From JBCCTX01 sp965263105 (GTDB lineage Bacteria; Bacteroidota; Bacteroidia; J057), in the NCBI GenBank assembly GCA_965263105.1, contig CBDHGL010000006.1, forward strand, positions 62,001 to 126,000: a stretch of 64,000 bases of DNA, read 5' to 3'. Under the pieces are notes generated by a model. That model saw only the letters and a program-made list of their open reading frames with translations. It made no database searches and was not told the origin of the DNA. The position numbers were made by a program, and so were the translations under genes. Positions within the stretch are counted from its first letter, which is position 1; each line of letters starts with the position of its first letter. Below, piece after piece: positions 46,618 through 56,460 of this stretch.

Positions 46618-46680
46618 CAGCTTATTATTTCTCTTAGGTCTTCTTCTACCTGATCGGAAAACTTGTAGAGATATCCCATC

Positions 46681-46938
46681 CTACTCGGATATTTCCTTTC
46701 TCAATTTGTCAAAAACGGAATCAGCTTCTACCAACCTTACCTTTTCATTATTGAGGGCTAAAATTCGACGAGACAACTTTTTGATAAACTCTTCCTCCTG
46801 ATCCTTAGAATAGGACTCCTCATTTCGGGAATCTTCAGGAACATAATCCTGAAGCAAGGCAAGGGCGAGATGATAACGTTGCGCAGCTGTGAGCTGCTCA
46901 TAAATCAGTGAAATAATTCGTTCCTCAGGGTTTATCAT
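46681..46938 (-). CDS. Small protein resembling the addiction-module (Unstab_antitox) family
   Basis: The 85-residue protein has LTAAQRYHLALALLQDYVP and a basic-acidic C-terminal pattern (RRILALNNEKVRLVEADSVFDKLRKEI) similar to antitoxins of the PF09720 group, which usually run A-L-L-P-E-E-R near the start and E-V-F-x-E-L-R at the end. No toxin gene lies next to it. Such orphans can be domesticated regulators. The match is by pattern and could be wrong. Confidence 0.45.
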   Translation of the reverse strand: MINPEERIISLIYEQLTAAQRYHLALALLQDYVPEDSRNEESYSKDQEEEFIKKLSRRILALNNEKVRLVEADSVFDKLRKEISE

Positions 46939-46999
46939 GCGATGATATCCTTTTCCCTTAATATACCGATTCTATCTTAAAAAGTTTACATGAGCATTA

Positions 47000-48097
47000 T
47001 TACCAAGTTATCCCCACCTCTTCTCTTGCCTCCGCTGACTGAAAGATGGCTTCAATGATCTTCATATCCTTCCAACCTTCCTTCCCAGAATTAAGGGGCT
47101 CCTGGTCTTCCAAGATACATTGGGCGAAATGGTCCATTTGTTCTATTTGCTGGTAGGGTAAAGTAGAAAATTTGAGTGGGCCTTCATGGGTGGCGCCAGC
47201 AGCTCCTGTGGCATTGAAGGCGGGATTGAGTTGAAACCATCCCTTTTCTGCACTCGCATACATGCGGTCTACATATACGGAATAGGAAGTGGAGGAATTG
47301 CTAACAGCTCCATTGGGGAATTCCATTTGCCAAAAAACGTGCTCCCAGATACCCTTAAACAGGTCCGGCCTTTGCGTCTTTCCCCTTGCGCTCACTTTTA
47401 TGGGGTCTTCTCCTACGACCCGCCTACAGGCCTGAATGGCATAGAGGCCCAGGTCAATTAACGCTCCTCCCCCTCCTAGTTCTTTGTTTAAGCGCCAAGA
47501 GCTTGGATCGGCCATAGAAAAGCCCAACCCAGCTTCCATCAGGCCCACTTTCCCATGGACCTTTTCAACGCCTAGGCGTCGGACCTCTAAATGATGAGGC
47601 TCAAAATACAGGCGATACCCAACTGACAATTTGACGCCTGCCTGTTTGCAAGCATTAATCATATCTGTACACTCTTGAGGCGTCAAGCCCATGGGTTTTT
47701 CGCAAATCACGTGCTTACCCGCCTCAGCAGCCCGTATCGTAAACTCCTTGTGCATGGAATTGGGAAGAACTACGTAGACAATATCTATTTCCTCATTGTT
47801 CTTGATCTCATCAAAATCCTCATAGGAATACATATTGCGTTCTTCAATCCCGTAGTCCTGAGCCCATTTATCCCGTTTGGAGGGAGTCCCTGTAACAATA
47901 CCCTTCAATTCACAGAGTTGGGTGTGCTGGAGAGCTGGCCCCAATTGAAAGGTACTATATCGGCCCAAACCCACAAGGGCAACCCCGAGCTTTTTATCTG
48001 GATAGGGTTTCTGAGAAAAGAAGGAGGGTTGAGCCAACGCAGCTCCTACTCCTAGGGAAGTCATTTTCACGGCATTACGGCGGGAAAGAGTAGACAT
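47000..48097 (-). CDS. Gfo/Idh/MocA-family oxidoreductase, exported
   Basis: An N-terminal leader SRRNAVKMTSLGVGAALAQ is Tat-like, so the enzyme is probably periplasmic. The NAD(P)-binding core follows: VALVGLGRYSTFQLGPAL at about residues 39-56, then YVVLPNSMH and HVICEKPMG (catalytic-region Lys, about 133-141). GGGALIDLGLYAIQACRR marks the second domain. It most resembles glucose-fructose oxidoreductases, which keep NADP bound. The substrate is probably a sugar or cyclitol. It is a single-gene unit. Confidence 0.9.
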   Translation of the reverse strand: MSTLSRRNAVKMTSLGVGAALAQPSFFSQKPYPDKKLGVALVGLGRYSTFQLGPALQHTQLCELKGIVTGTPSKRDKWAQDYGIEERNMYSYEDFDEIKNNEEIDIVYVVLPNSMHKEFTIRAAEAGKHVICEKPMGLTPQECTDMINACKQAGVKLSVGYRLYFEPHHLEVRRLGVEKVHGKVGLMEAGLGFSMADPSSWRLNKELGGGGALIDLGLYAIQACRRVVGEDPIKVSARGKTQRPDLFKGIWEHVFWQMEFPNGAVSNSSTSYSVYVDRMYASAEKGWFQLNPAFNATGAAGATHEGPLKFSTLPYQQIEQMDHFAQCILEDQEPLNSGKEGWKDMKIIEAIFQSAEAREEVGITW

Positions 48098-48106
48098 GGG
48101 TATGGT

Positions 48107-48185
48107 ATTATAGAGTTAGCAAAGGGTATTTTTAAATTTAAAAGCTGAAAATTGATTTAATTATAGAGTTAGCAAAGGGTATTTT
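48107..48185. repeat. 26-bp direct repeat (two copies, 53-bp period)
   Basis: The same 26 bases (ATTATAGAGTTAGCAAAGGG plus TATTTT) occur at 48107-48132 and 48160-48185, separated by 27 AT-rich bases just upstream of the oxidoreductase start. The unit has no internal symmetry. It may be a tandem duplication, a leftover insertion-site duplication or a pair of binding sites in the promoter region. Confidence 0.85.
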
Positions 48186-48449
48186 CAGGAATTTATACCG
48201 AATGGGTTACCTGAAAAACTAGGAGATGGAATCGTTATAGATAGCTTAAGTCATCAAAAAAGGATTTTTGAAAGGATTGAACCTAGAGTTATTGGCCGAA
48301 CTTACCAGCCTAGAAGTGTTAGAGGTAGAAAAGCGCCTAAAGACAATGAAAATGCTATAAAGATAATTGGCCATATTTACGATCTCTCTCCTGAGCCCTT
48401 CTCCTTACAACTCTCGTCCTCTATTCCTACCCCACCAACTCCACGCATG
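48183..48449 (+). other. Possible gene remnant after the direct repeat
   Basis: From just inside the second repeat copy a plus-strand frame stays open for about 88 codons (GLPEKLGDGIVIDSL, then RIFERIEPRVIGRTYQP), with no start codon near the beginning, and it runs into the antisense of the next gene. The first 60 residues look protein-like and basic. It may be a fragment of a displaced gene. No family is recognised. Confidence 0.3.
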
Positions 48450-49212
48450 TAGCCGCCAAAATTTCCCATAGTCCTCCCAATATACAAAGTTACAGCCCCA
48501 ATGCGGAGCAGGGTCTGACATATAAGCCAATACTTTTCCCTTTCCCACCTGTCTCACTGCTAAGGCAGGATCCCCGGTCTCCTGGAAATTCATAAGCACT
48601 TCTCCTTCAGCCATTGGAAGGACTTGGTTGTATCCTAGGATGGGTGGGCAGGTATCCATTTCTATCCCCTCAAAATAGGGTTTTCCAATTTCCGTACAAA
48701 CCGGAGCATACCCTTCTGTACTTTCTATTAAATCCTCAGTAGGAAGGCATTGCACGGGTAGAATTTCCTTGAGTCTAGTTCTCCCCCAGCCCCCTTTCCC
48801 CATCTCTCCTGTGAAGGAATACCAGCCCCCCAAAAAGAGCATCCCTTTTCCCGCTTGTACGGCCTCAACCGTAAGCCGGATTCGGTCAGGGAAGGTGAGA
48901 ATTTCCTTCCCAAATTTTCCCCGATCAAAAAAACTGGGAGCCAATTGAAAAAGCTTGGCGTCTATATCACTAAAAATCAACACATCGTATTCCTCCAATA
49001 CCTTTTCATAATCCCCTGGCCCTAGTTTATTATAAAAATCCCAGGCTGGAACAGAATTCACCTCAAATTTCCCGGTTTCTTCTAGCGCTTCCTTCAACCA
49101 TTTCCCATAATTAAAGATATCCAAGCCTTTGTGGGAAAAATGAAAAGGGAGTCTCGGCAAAAACAGGTCCAGTCAGAATGGCCCAATCGCCTACGTAGTA
49201 AATTTTTTTCAC
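48405..49212 (-). pseudogene. Glutamine-amidotransferase-like (ThuA-type) protein, one-base frameshift
   Basis: From 49212 (GTG) the frame reads KKIYYVGDWAILTGPVFAETP and then shifts: the continuation HFSHKGLDIFNYGKWLKEALEETG lies in the next frame, which reaches the stop at 48405. The join is in a run of four A (49143-49146; T on the coding strand) where three would restore the frame. The family, called putative cytoplasmic glutamine amidotransferase, has the strands YDVLIFSDIDAKLF and a late VRQVGKGKVLAYMSDPAPHWG. No amidotransferase Cys is obvious. It may be a homopolymer error rather than a dead gene. Confidence 0.8.
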
Positions 49213-49351
49213 GGGTATCTTTTTTGAGGGAAGTACAATAAGAATATATAAAGTTAAAAAGACAAAGGGGAATCCAAGGGCCTCAAAAAAGATAGGGGTT
49301 TCCTTTCAGAAAAAGGATTCGTATTTTTTGATGTAGTAAACCTTATCAAAT

Positions 49352-49921
49352 ATGCCTCCAAAATTCTGGAATTCTGAAAAACTCCTCGGGCTGTCTGCCA
49401 TTTTGATCAGCTTAGCAACCCTCTTCACGGTTGGCTATCAAACAGGATTGATGCGCAAGCAGCAGTACGCTTCGGTTTTACCTTATTTGGAGATTTGGCC
49501 TCAAAGACAAAGTAATGATAACTGGGCAGTAATATTGGAGAATAATGGACTGGGTCCTGCCTTTATCAAAAAGGTTCAGGTGGTGAAAGAAGATACCGTT
49601 TTTGAGGGGGATCTTATCAATTACATGGAAATAATCGGTGATAGACTCATGGAAGAATGGGACACAGCAGGCTCTACCCTGTATTCCAGCCTAGTTCCCG
49701 GAAGACTAATCCCCGCAGGGGAAAAGATCGAGCTGTTCAGAAGTCAGAATTCCGAGAAAAATTATGCGCTATTTGAACAAGTCATTTATGGAGAAAATGT
49801 ACAGTTAGAGATCATTTATGCTTCCGTTTACGAGCAATATTGGGTAGCAAACGATTATGCGGAGGCACCTGTTCCTTGTGAAAGTTTACAGAATTGCGGA
49901 ACCCCTTCTGGGGGAAAATGA
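49352..49921 (+). CDS. Membrane-anchored protein of unknown function
   Basis: A single transmembrane segment lies at about residues 12-30 (LLGLSAILISLATLFTVGYQ), followed by a 150-residue beta-rich soluble domain (YLEIWPQRQSNDNWAVILENNGLGPAFIKKV). The pattern 'asn-x-gly-x-gly-pro-ala' is typical of small transthyretin-like or Ig-like bacterial domains. The C-terminal PCESLQNCGTP may form a disulfide. Function is unknown. It converges with the CRTAC1 gene, five bases apart. Confidence 0.55.
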   Translation: MPPKFWNSEKLLGLSAILISLATLFTVGYQTGLMRKQQYASVLPYLEIWPQRQSNDNWAVILENNGLGPAFIKKVQVVKEDTVFEGDLINYMEIIGDRLMEEWDTAGSTLYSSLVPGRLIPAGEKIELFRSQNSEKNYALFEQVIYGENVQLEIIYASVYEQYWVANDYAEAPVPCESLQNCGTPSGGK

Positions 49922-49926
49922 GCCTA

Positions 49927-51609
49927 CTATTTCTTATTTCTTCTGTACAAAAAGAATAAAAACATCGCCGCGCCAAAGCTAAGCAAGAAAAGCCAAAGTT
50001 CGCGATAGGTCAGGCCTCGAGGAGCTGCTTGGGGTTCTACTAGCTCCAGTAATTGATTGGCAGCCTGATCCACCAAAACCTGTTGAGAACCTCCTATCCA
50101 CTTAACAATTACAGAGTCAATCTTTTTTGCATTTCCCACCCCAAAGTGGGCAATGGTAGAATTCTGAGACAGGTGACTGGAACCTCCCCCATCTATCTCC
50201 CGGATCATCCGGGTCTCTCCAAGAACAATTTCCACCCGAGAACCCAGCCCGTTCATCTCGGCTTGAGTACCCGTCAAATCTACTTTCAGCCAATTGCCTT
50301 TGGTGGAATCATTTCTATACAAGCGAGTTACCGTAGAAGGTTCATAGGGCATAACCGCTTTCTGGTTGATCACGAGGATATCCAAGTCACCGTCATTTTC
50401 CATATCAAAAATGACAGAGCCTCTTCCTATCCCATAGTCTTTGAGGCCTTTCTGACCCGCTTTTTCCTCAAATCCTTCTCCTGTATTTTCAAAGTAAAAG
50501 TCTCCCATAGGATGGTCATTGGGGTTGAGATCCCCATTGGCGACAAAGAGATCCAGGTCGCCATCGTGGTCAAAATCTGCAAAATTTGCCCCCCAACTGA
50601 TCGTGAATAAATCCATCCCATAGTCTATGATCTTGTCTTCAAAGGGTTCTCCCAGCCCCTGACTCACCATGAAAGCATTAAAGCGAATATTGGTGAGGTA
50701 ATAATCCATCACTCCATTGTTATCAAAATCCCCTACAGCCGTTCCCATGGAGTTGATCTTGAGATCCATCTCCATTTCCTTGCTGATGTCTTTGAAAGCC
50801 TTCTTGGGATATAGGTTCTCCAGTAAAAAGTCCGGCGTAGCCTTGTAGCCAAAGTCGTGGTTGACAAAGAGGTCCTGATCACCATCGTTATCAAAATCGG
50901 TGAAAATTCCTCCAAAACTATAGCCCTTGTAGGCTAAACCATAGTCTTCAAAGACGTCCTTAAAAGACTTTCCCTTTTTGTTGAGCAACAAGAAATCCTG
51001 AGAAATCTGGTTGGCACTGACAATGGTTTGGTCATTGATATAGGTGAGATCGCCTTCGTAGTTTCGGAAGTAATTTCCTATGTAGGCATCGGGATATCCG
51101 TCTGCATTGAAGTCCCCAAAATTTATCCCTGTACTAAAAGAATTCATCTGATCGATCCCATATTCTTTGCTTACCTCTCGGAAGGTCTGGTCTCCGTTAT
51201 TGAGAAATAGTAGATTGGGCGCACGAGGAATTCTTTTCACACTATCCTTTGTGGTTATGGTGGTGACAAACAAGTCTACCCAGCCATCCCGATTCACATC
51301 CGCTCCCGCAACGCCCTGGGTGACATATTTTCGTGTGGCTTCCAATCCTGAGCCTTCATAGATATTCCTGAAGGTACCATCGCCCTGGTTGAGATACAGA
51401 CGATCTTCATTCATCCCGCTGGTGAGGTATAGGTCCTCATATCCATCCTTATTGAGGTCAAAGACGCAGATCCCGCCTCCAAACATTCCTTCATACACGA
51501 CAAATTGGTGGTCAATACCCGCTTCTTGGCTTACCTCAGTGAAGGGGGTTTGGGAGAAGGTAGAGGAAACTATCGTTAAGCTCAATAAAAGTAAGACTAA
51601 TCTTTTCAT
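49927..51609 (-). CDS. CRTAC1-family FG-GAP/UnbV protein with C-terminal membrane anchor
   Basis: The ATG at 51609 starts a signal peptide (MKRLVLLLLSLTIVSSTFSQ); a TTG at 51645 is unlikely. Multiple FG-GAP/VCBS calcium-binding loops follow: FDLNKDGYEDLY, ADVNRDGWVDLFV, DFNADGYPDAY, DFDNDGDQDLF, DFDHDGDLDLF, and others. An ASPIC/UnbV module is at about residues 440-520 (WLKVDLTGTQAEMNGLGSRVEI, IVKWIGGSQQVL). The protein ends in a helix LWLFLLSFGAAMFLFFLY plus basic residues, that is, a C-terminal membrane anchor in place of a type IX tail. It is the last gene of the SusCD/haloperoxidase locus. Confidence 0.92.
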   Translation of the reverse strand: MKRLVLLLLSLTIVSSTFSQTPFTEVSQEAGIDHQFVVYEGMFGGGICVFDLNKDGYEDLYLTSGMNEDRLYLNQGDGTFRNIYEGSGLEATRKYVTQGVAGADVNRDGWVDLFVTTITTKDSVKRIPRAPNLLFLNNGDQTFREVSKEYGIDQMNSFSTGINFGDFNADGYPDAYIGNYFRNYEGDLTYINDQTIVSANQISQDFLLLNKKGKSFKDVFEDYGLAYKGYSFGGIFTDFDNDGDQDLFVNHDFGYKATPDFLLENLYPKKAFKDISKEMEMDLKINSMGTAVGDFDNNGVMDYYLTNIRFNAFMVSQGLGEPFEDKIIDYGMDLFTISWGANFADFDHDGDLDLFVANGDLNPNDHPMGDFYFENTGEGFEEKAGQKGLKDYGIGRGSVIFDMENDGDLDILVINQKAVMPYEPSTVTRLYRNDSTKGNWLKVDLTGTQAEMNGLGSRVEIVLGETRMIREIDGGGSSHLSQNSTIAHFGVGNAKKIDSVIVKWIGGSQQVLVDQAANQLLELVEPQAAPRGLTYRELWLFLLSFGAAMFLFFLYRRNKK

Positions 51610-51663
51610 ATCCAAAAAAACGAAGTTCAACAGATTGTTGGTCAATATATACTAGAATAAGAA

Positions 51664-51687
51664 CACGGAGGCACAAAGGCACGGAGT
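51664..51687. repeat. Octamer intergenic repeat (CACGGAGG-CACAAAGG-CACGGAGT)
   Basis: Three eight-base units of the form CAC-G/A-G/A-AGG lie in the 100-base gap between the CRTAC1 and haloperoxidase-like genes. A similar degenerate unit (ACCGCAGAG) occurs before nagA at 28513. This is a second short repeat family distinct from the heptamers. Confidence 0.6.
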
Positions 51688-51709
51688 GTTTGCAAGGCAA
51701 ACAAAGTCT

Positions 51710-53047
51710 CTACTTTCGCCAATTCAACGCATTCACATTTCTGGCGATTCGGCTTCCTTCATCCAGGCCTACTTGGTTATCTTGGTGGGTGTGAATTCCT
51801 CCGTAAAAACGGGAGTCTGCGGTCTCCAGGGCCACCTCCCAGAAGGAATTAAAGGGTCGTTCCACAAAATCGGTGTCTCGAAGTTCATCTCGCTCCCTGT
51901 CCACATGGGCACTATCGATGAAGGCAAAGGGTTCCCCAAGAACATCAGTCAATACGACAGCCCCAGCAGCCGCCTGGATCGCATGACCAGAGGGAAAAGA
52001 GGGGAAAGGAGGATCTGGCCAAAAGGATTCCCAGGTGGGATCGATAAAGCGGGGAACAAAGGTATTGGGACGCTCGGAGAAATGATGGTATTTCCATTTC
52101 CAACACATGATAAAGGCATCTGCTACTGCCATCCCTACACGGGCATAGGTCTCTGCACAAGTGATCAATGAGGCATCGAGCTTTTTCAATGCAATTGTAG
52201 CCAAATAATAAGAGTGTCCGGGAGGGGTAAACGTATCGTCTGGATCATCGCTCCACCAGATGGCAATCTCTTTTTCTTTTTGAGTCAGAATTAGCTCTTT
52301 TTCATAAACTTCCTTGAATTGCTGGTAATAAGGTGAATTCTCCGTGGTATCATAAGGAATCATGTCGGGAGTTGGGATCTCCGCATTTACTTCAAGAAAG
52401 GTCCTGTTTTTTCCCCAATGGGGATGCAAAGGATGGTGACTGAAAGATTGGGCATACAAAGGCGGTTTCCAAGAACCAGGGCGTTCGGGATGGACCAGAT
52501 CTTTATCGAAATTTCTTAAATACCCTCTATGCCCCCCGTCAGTCTTTGACCATTGGAAGATGGCATCTGCTACTTCCTGGCCGAAAACCACCGAACGATT
52601 TACAGTTTCTCGATCTCCCACCCTGGAGGAATAATAGCGCAAAAACGCCCTTTCCAGGGAATCGATCTTTGCCTTATTCTCATCGGAGGTCTGCATGTAA
52701 ATGCTATCCAGAATGTAGGCTTGACCTGCGTTTAAAGCTATTTCCCAAGAGTAGTTTAAGCTAGTATCTGGCAAGGGTAAAGAAGGCAATCCATTCAATT
52801 GACCTGCTAGAGACTGATGGGAATCATAGCCATGAACAATTGACTCATACATGGTGAGTCCTATATACCCGAAACACCGCGAGGCAAAGGTAGGAGAATT
52901 GGCAGGGGTGAATTGAGTGATGTAAGTACTTAGATCGGCCCAGGAACTGGCAATATAAACGGAATCGTAATCTTCCTGCTCCTTATCACAGCTAGACTGG
53001 GTAAAACACAACAATAGAATAAAGCTATTCCAAATCCATTTTTTCAT
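51710..53047 (-). CDS. PAP2/vanadium-dependent haloperoxidase-type lipoprotein
   Basis: The three motifs of the PAP2/vanadium haloperoxidase superfamily are complete: K-x6-R-P at residues 319-327 (KYHHFSERP), PSGH at 352-355, and S-R-x5-H-x3-D at 412-423 (SRFYGGIHTHQD). Lys, Arg, Ser, Gly-His, Arg and His form the vanadate or phosphate pocket. The leader ends LCFTQSSC, so it is a lipoprotein (Cys20). The length of 445 residues and long helical N-terminus are like vanadium-dependent haloperoxidases, not small phosphatases. It may be a halogenating or phosphatase enzyme; vanadium cannot be proved by sequence. Genes around it are CRTAC1 and UnbV proteins. Confidence 0.9.
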   Translation of the reverse strand: MKKWIWNSFILLLCFTQSSCDKEQEDYDSVYIASSWADLSTYITQFTPANSPTFASRCFGYIGLTMYESIVHGYDSHQSLAGQLNGLPSLPLPDTSLNYSWEIALNAGQAYILDSIYMQTSDENKAKIDSLERAFLRYYSSRVGDRETVNRSVVFGQEVADAIFQWSKTDGGHRGYLRNFDKDLVHPERPGSWKPPLYAQSFSHHPLHPHWGKNRTFLEVNAEIPTPDMIPYDTTENSPYYQQFKEVYEKELILTQKEKEIAIWWSDDPDDTFTPPGHSYYLATIALKKLDASLITCAETYARVGMAVADAFIMCWKWKYHHFSERPNTFVPRFIDPTWESFWPDPPFPSFPSGHAIQAAAGAVVLTDVLGEPFAFIDSAHVDRERDELRDTDFVERPFNSFWEVALETADSRFYGGIHTHQDNQVGLDEGSRIARNVNALNWRK

Positions 53048-53086
53048 ACAAAAAAAGATCAGCTATCTAATTTACAAATTCCCTAC

Positions 53087-56000
53087 TTACTTATACGCAA
53101 CGATGGGTGCACCATTTATACCAAAAAGCAATATTTCACCTATACTCAAAATACTTCTCACATCCCCTTGGAGTTGAAAGCCAGATCGATTTTGAGGGAC
53201 ATACTCGAAGTTTCCTTCTCCTTTCCCTTCTAGTAAAACCCCATAGTTGGCATCCATCTTCCCCAAACGTAATTTGAAATGGCTATTGTTTCCACAAAGA
53301 AGCAAGTCCGTAATTCCATCTTGATTATAGTCAAATTCCTGAATCGCATAGACCGGGGCGTACTGAACTTCGATGGGCAACGGCTGAGCTTCAAACTTTC
53401 CTGATGCCGTTTGGACAAATAGCATACTTTGCAACTGGTTTATCTCCAGCCTTTGGGCTTCTTGAAGCTCTTTTTGAGAAAACAGTTCTCTGATGGTGAC
53501 ATCCGCATAACTCTGAAAATCGGGAAACCTGGTGCGAAAACCGGCCAATTGCCTAGTCAGTTCATCCCGTGTTATATACGGATAACTATTGCCCTGGATG
53601 TAGTAGCAGAAAATGGGATCTACAGAGCCATTTTGGTCAAAATCTTTGAAATAGAGTTCAGCAGGTTCCGAATCTGAAGCATTAAATTGAATATTGGTCC
53701 CAATGTTCCCCAATAGGAGATCTGGTTTTTGGTCCTGGTTGACGTCAGTTACATAAAGCGTATTCCAAAATCCCTTGTATTCTTTGTCAAAATATTGGAG
53801 GCTGCGATCTACCAGGGCATTATCAACTATTTCAAATACTTTCGCCGACATCCATTCTCCTACCAGGACTAGTTCCTCCTTACCGTCTTGATTAAGGTCT
53901 ACCCATTCAGCATCCGTAAGCATTCCCAATTGAGAAAAATTAGGCGCCCAGGTAGCGGTTTGGTCCAAGAAGGTACCATCTTGCTGATTGATCCAGATAT
54001 AACTGGCTGGAGTCTCAGGATACCTTCCTGGAATTACTCTTCCTCCAACGAAGAGATCCTCAAATCCATCTCCATCCACATCGGAAACCGCTATAGATCC
54101 AGTACTTACCAACATATTGGGTAAGGCTTCTGGATTCTTTTTAAAATTTCCCCTACCATCATTGAGGTATAATCGATCTTGTAATAAGGGATCCTGGGGC
54201 TCCAACTGGTGATAGCCTCCACTCGCAACATAGAGGTCTAGGAGCCCATCCTGATTTGCATCGAAAAAGACCGCATCTGTATCTACTTGTTCCTTATCTT
54301 GAGTGAATACATCAACTTTTTTAGGGTTGAATCTTCCATTTCCAGATTGAAGAAATAAGCGGCCCGCCTGGTTTTGCCCCCCTCCTACAAAGACATCTTC
54401 CTTCCCATCTCCATTTACATCTCCTTTAACCATACAAGGACCAGCATAGGATAATTCCTGGAGGAGAAGGGGTTGACGGTCAAAATCATTGATTGCCAAA
54501 GCTACATGAGTGCTGGAAATGGGGGAAGAGATACTAGTAAATAGTTCTTTTTCCATACGGGACTTACTCCGTACCTTGCTGGCCTCAGTTTCTTTGAGCT
54601 CCAAGGTCTGGTCTATAGGTATTTGGGTTAAATATTGAACCTTACCGGTAGGCCATGTAACCACCAAGGAGTCAATAAGCTCCTGTTTCCCTAGGCCTAT
54701 GTGTAGGATCGGGGATACCGAGGACAGGTAACCCCTCGACAAGCCCTGCTCGATTTGTTGTTGGCTATCGCCAGCCCATATGTGAATTTTTGTCCCGATT
54801 CCTTGGGTATTGAGTCCCTCTCCTTCAAGCTTAATGCTTAAAAAGTGGTTCTCCTGGGATTCATTAGCTGTATTTTGGTAAACAAAGACCGGCTGGTTGA
54901 TATTATTGACTACCATATCCAGGTCTCCATCATTGTCCAGGTCGGCATAGGCTGCCCCATTGCTGTTGGAAGCTTGCCCCATCCCCCAAGCACGGGTTTT
55001 ATTGGAAAAGCCCATTCCTGCTTCATTTTCAAACAGATAATTCACCACATCAGACGAAGGCATGTGTCCAATGATTTCCAACACGTCCTGCCGCATGAGC
55101 CTCCCCTTGGCCTGGACATAGGAATCCATGAAATTGATAAAATCCAGGTTGCTATAGTCCCTAAAATAGCCATTGGTTACCAAAAGGTCTTTCCAACCAT
55201 CGTTATTGTAATCGGCAAGTAAAGCCGACCAACTCCAATCCGTATTCGAAATTCCTGCGATTTGCCCTACCTCACTAAAAGTACCATTCCCATTATTTAG
55301 CTGAAGCATATTGCGCATATACTGATAGTGAAAGCCATTCCGTATGTTGAGGTCAAACTTGGCGTAATTGTCTGGAGCCATTAACAGCTTCTGCCTCCGG
55401 TTATCTTCCGGTAGCATATCTAAGGTTACAATATCCGAGAGGCCATCATTATTGATATCAGCTATATCGTTTCCCATAGAAAAATGGCTATTGTGCCCCA
55501 AACTCTGAGTAAGTTCGTCTCGAAAGCTGCCATCTTTGTTATTGATATATAGATAGTCTGGGATGTCATAGTCATTGGAGACATAAAAGTCCATCCAACC
55601 ATCTCCATTGAGATCCGAGATCCCAATACCTAAGCCATAGCACAAACCCGATCCTACTATTCCCACTTGCTGAGTAACATCATTAAATTTACCCCGGTCT
55701 TGTCGGAAAAGGCGAATCCCTTTTAGGGGATCATCTTTCTTCAATTCCAAGGCTGTACTTGCTTCATTCAGTACAGGGAGAGATTTGGGGTTATGGTTGA
55801 GCAAAATCATATCCAAATCCCCATCTCGGTCGTAATCGAAAAAGTGTCCCTGATTACTAAAGGCAGTACTGGCAAGGCCGTATTGCTCAGCTTGGTCTTC
55901 AAAGAGGGGAATCCCCGCTTCATTGTTTCCTTTATTAATAAATAACTGGTTGGCTCGCTTGGGTTCTGGCATAGTACCGGAGTAACACAGATAGATATCC

Positions 56001-56423
56001 ATCCGTTTATCTCCATTGATATCTACAGCCGTTACTCCCGTTTTCCAAGGTCCATTTCTTCCGACGAGAACCAGCAAGTTCTCCCACCTCTACAAAACTC
56101 AAATTCCCTTGATTCAGGTAAAAGGCATTCCTTCCCATATTGGAGGTGAAATATAAATCAATGAGGTCATCCCCATTGAAATCTGCAGCAGCTACTCCTC
56201 CTCCATTGTAGAAATATTCATACATAAGGACATTGGTATTCAAGCCCTCCGTCAGGACATTTTGAAAACTAATTCCCGTTTTGCTACTGGGGAGAAGGTT
56301 AAATAGTGGCTGGGGATCAGGGGAAGCCTGCTCAGTAGGAAGCTTTGAATCCTTGCGGTATTTTCTTTCTTCCCACAGCTCAGGAAAACAGAGTATCAGG
56401 AGAAGAAATATAGGGAAGCGTAG
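53087..56423 (-). pseudogene. Large FG-GAP/VCBS-UnbV surface protein with a frameshift near the N-terminus
   Basis: The main frame (53087-56077) has two FG-GAP propeller-like regions (such as DINGDKRMDIYLCY, DYNNDGWKDLLVT, DVNGDGKEDVFVG, DVDGDGFEDLFVG) around an UnbV module (IKLEGEGLNTQGIGTKIHIW). The N-terminal part lies in another frame (56243-56007; GGGVAAADFNGDDLIDLYF) and, further upstream, reads a hydrophobic leader FPIFLLLILCFPELW. The join near 56055-56072 shifts the frame between LAGS and RNGPWKTG. No start codon precedes the leader; a TGA lies directly before it at 56424. One protein of about 1,110 residues is inferred, either broken or mis-assembled. Confidence 0.82.
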
Positions 56424-56460
56424 TCATCCCCATTGAAATTTGCATCATAGCCTAAAAGTA

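Noticed and set aside
48107..48185. CRISPR-like repeat unit
   Set aside because: Only two copies with an AT-rich 27-base spacer and no cas genes; two direct repeats do not make an array.
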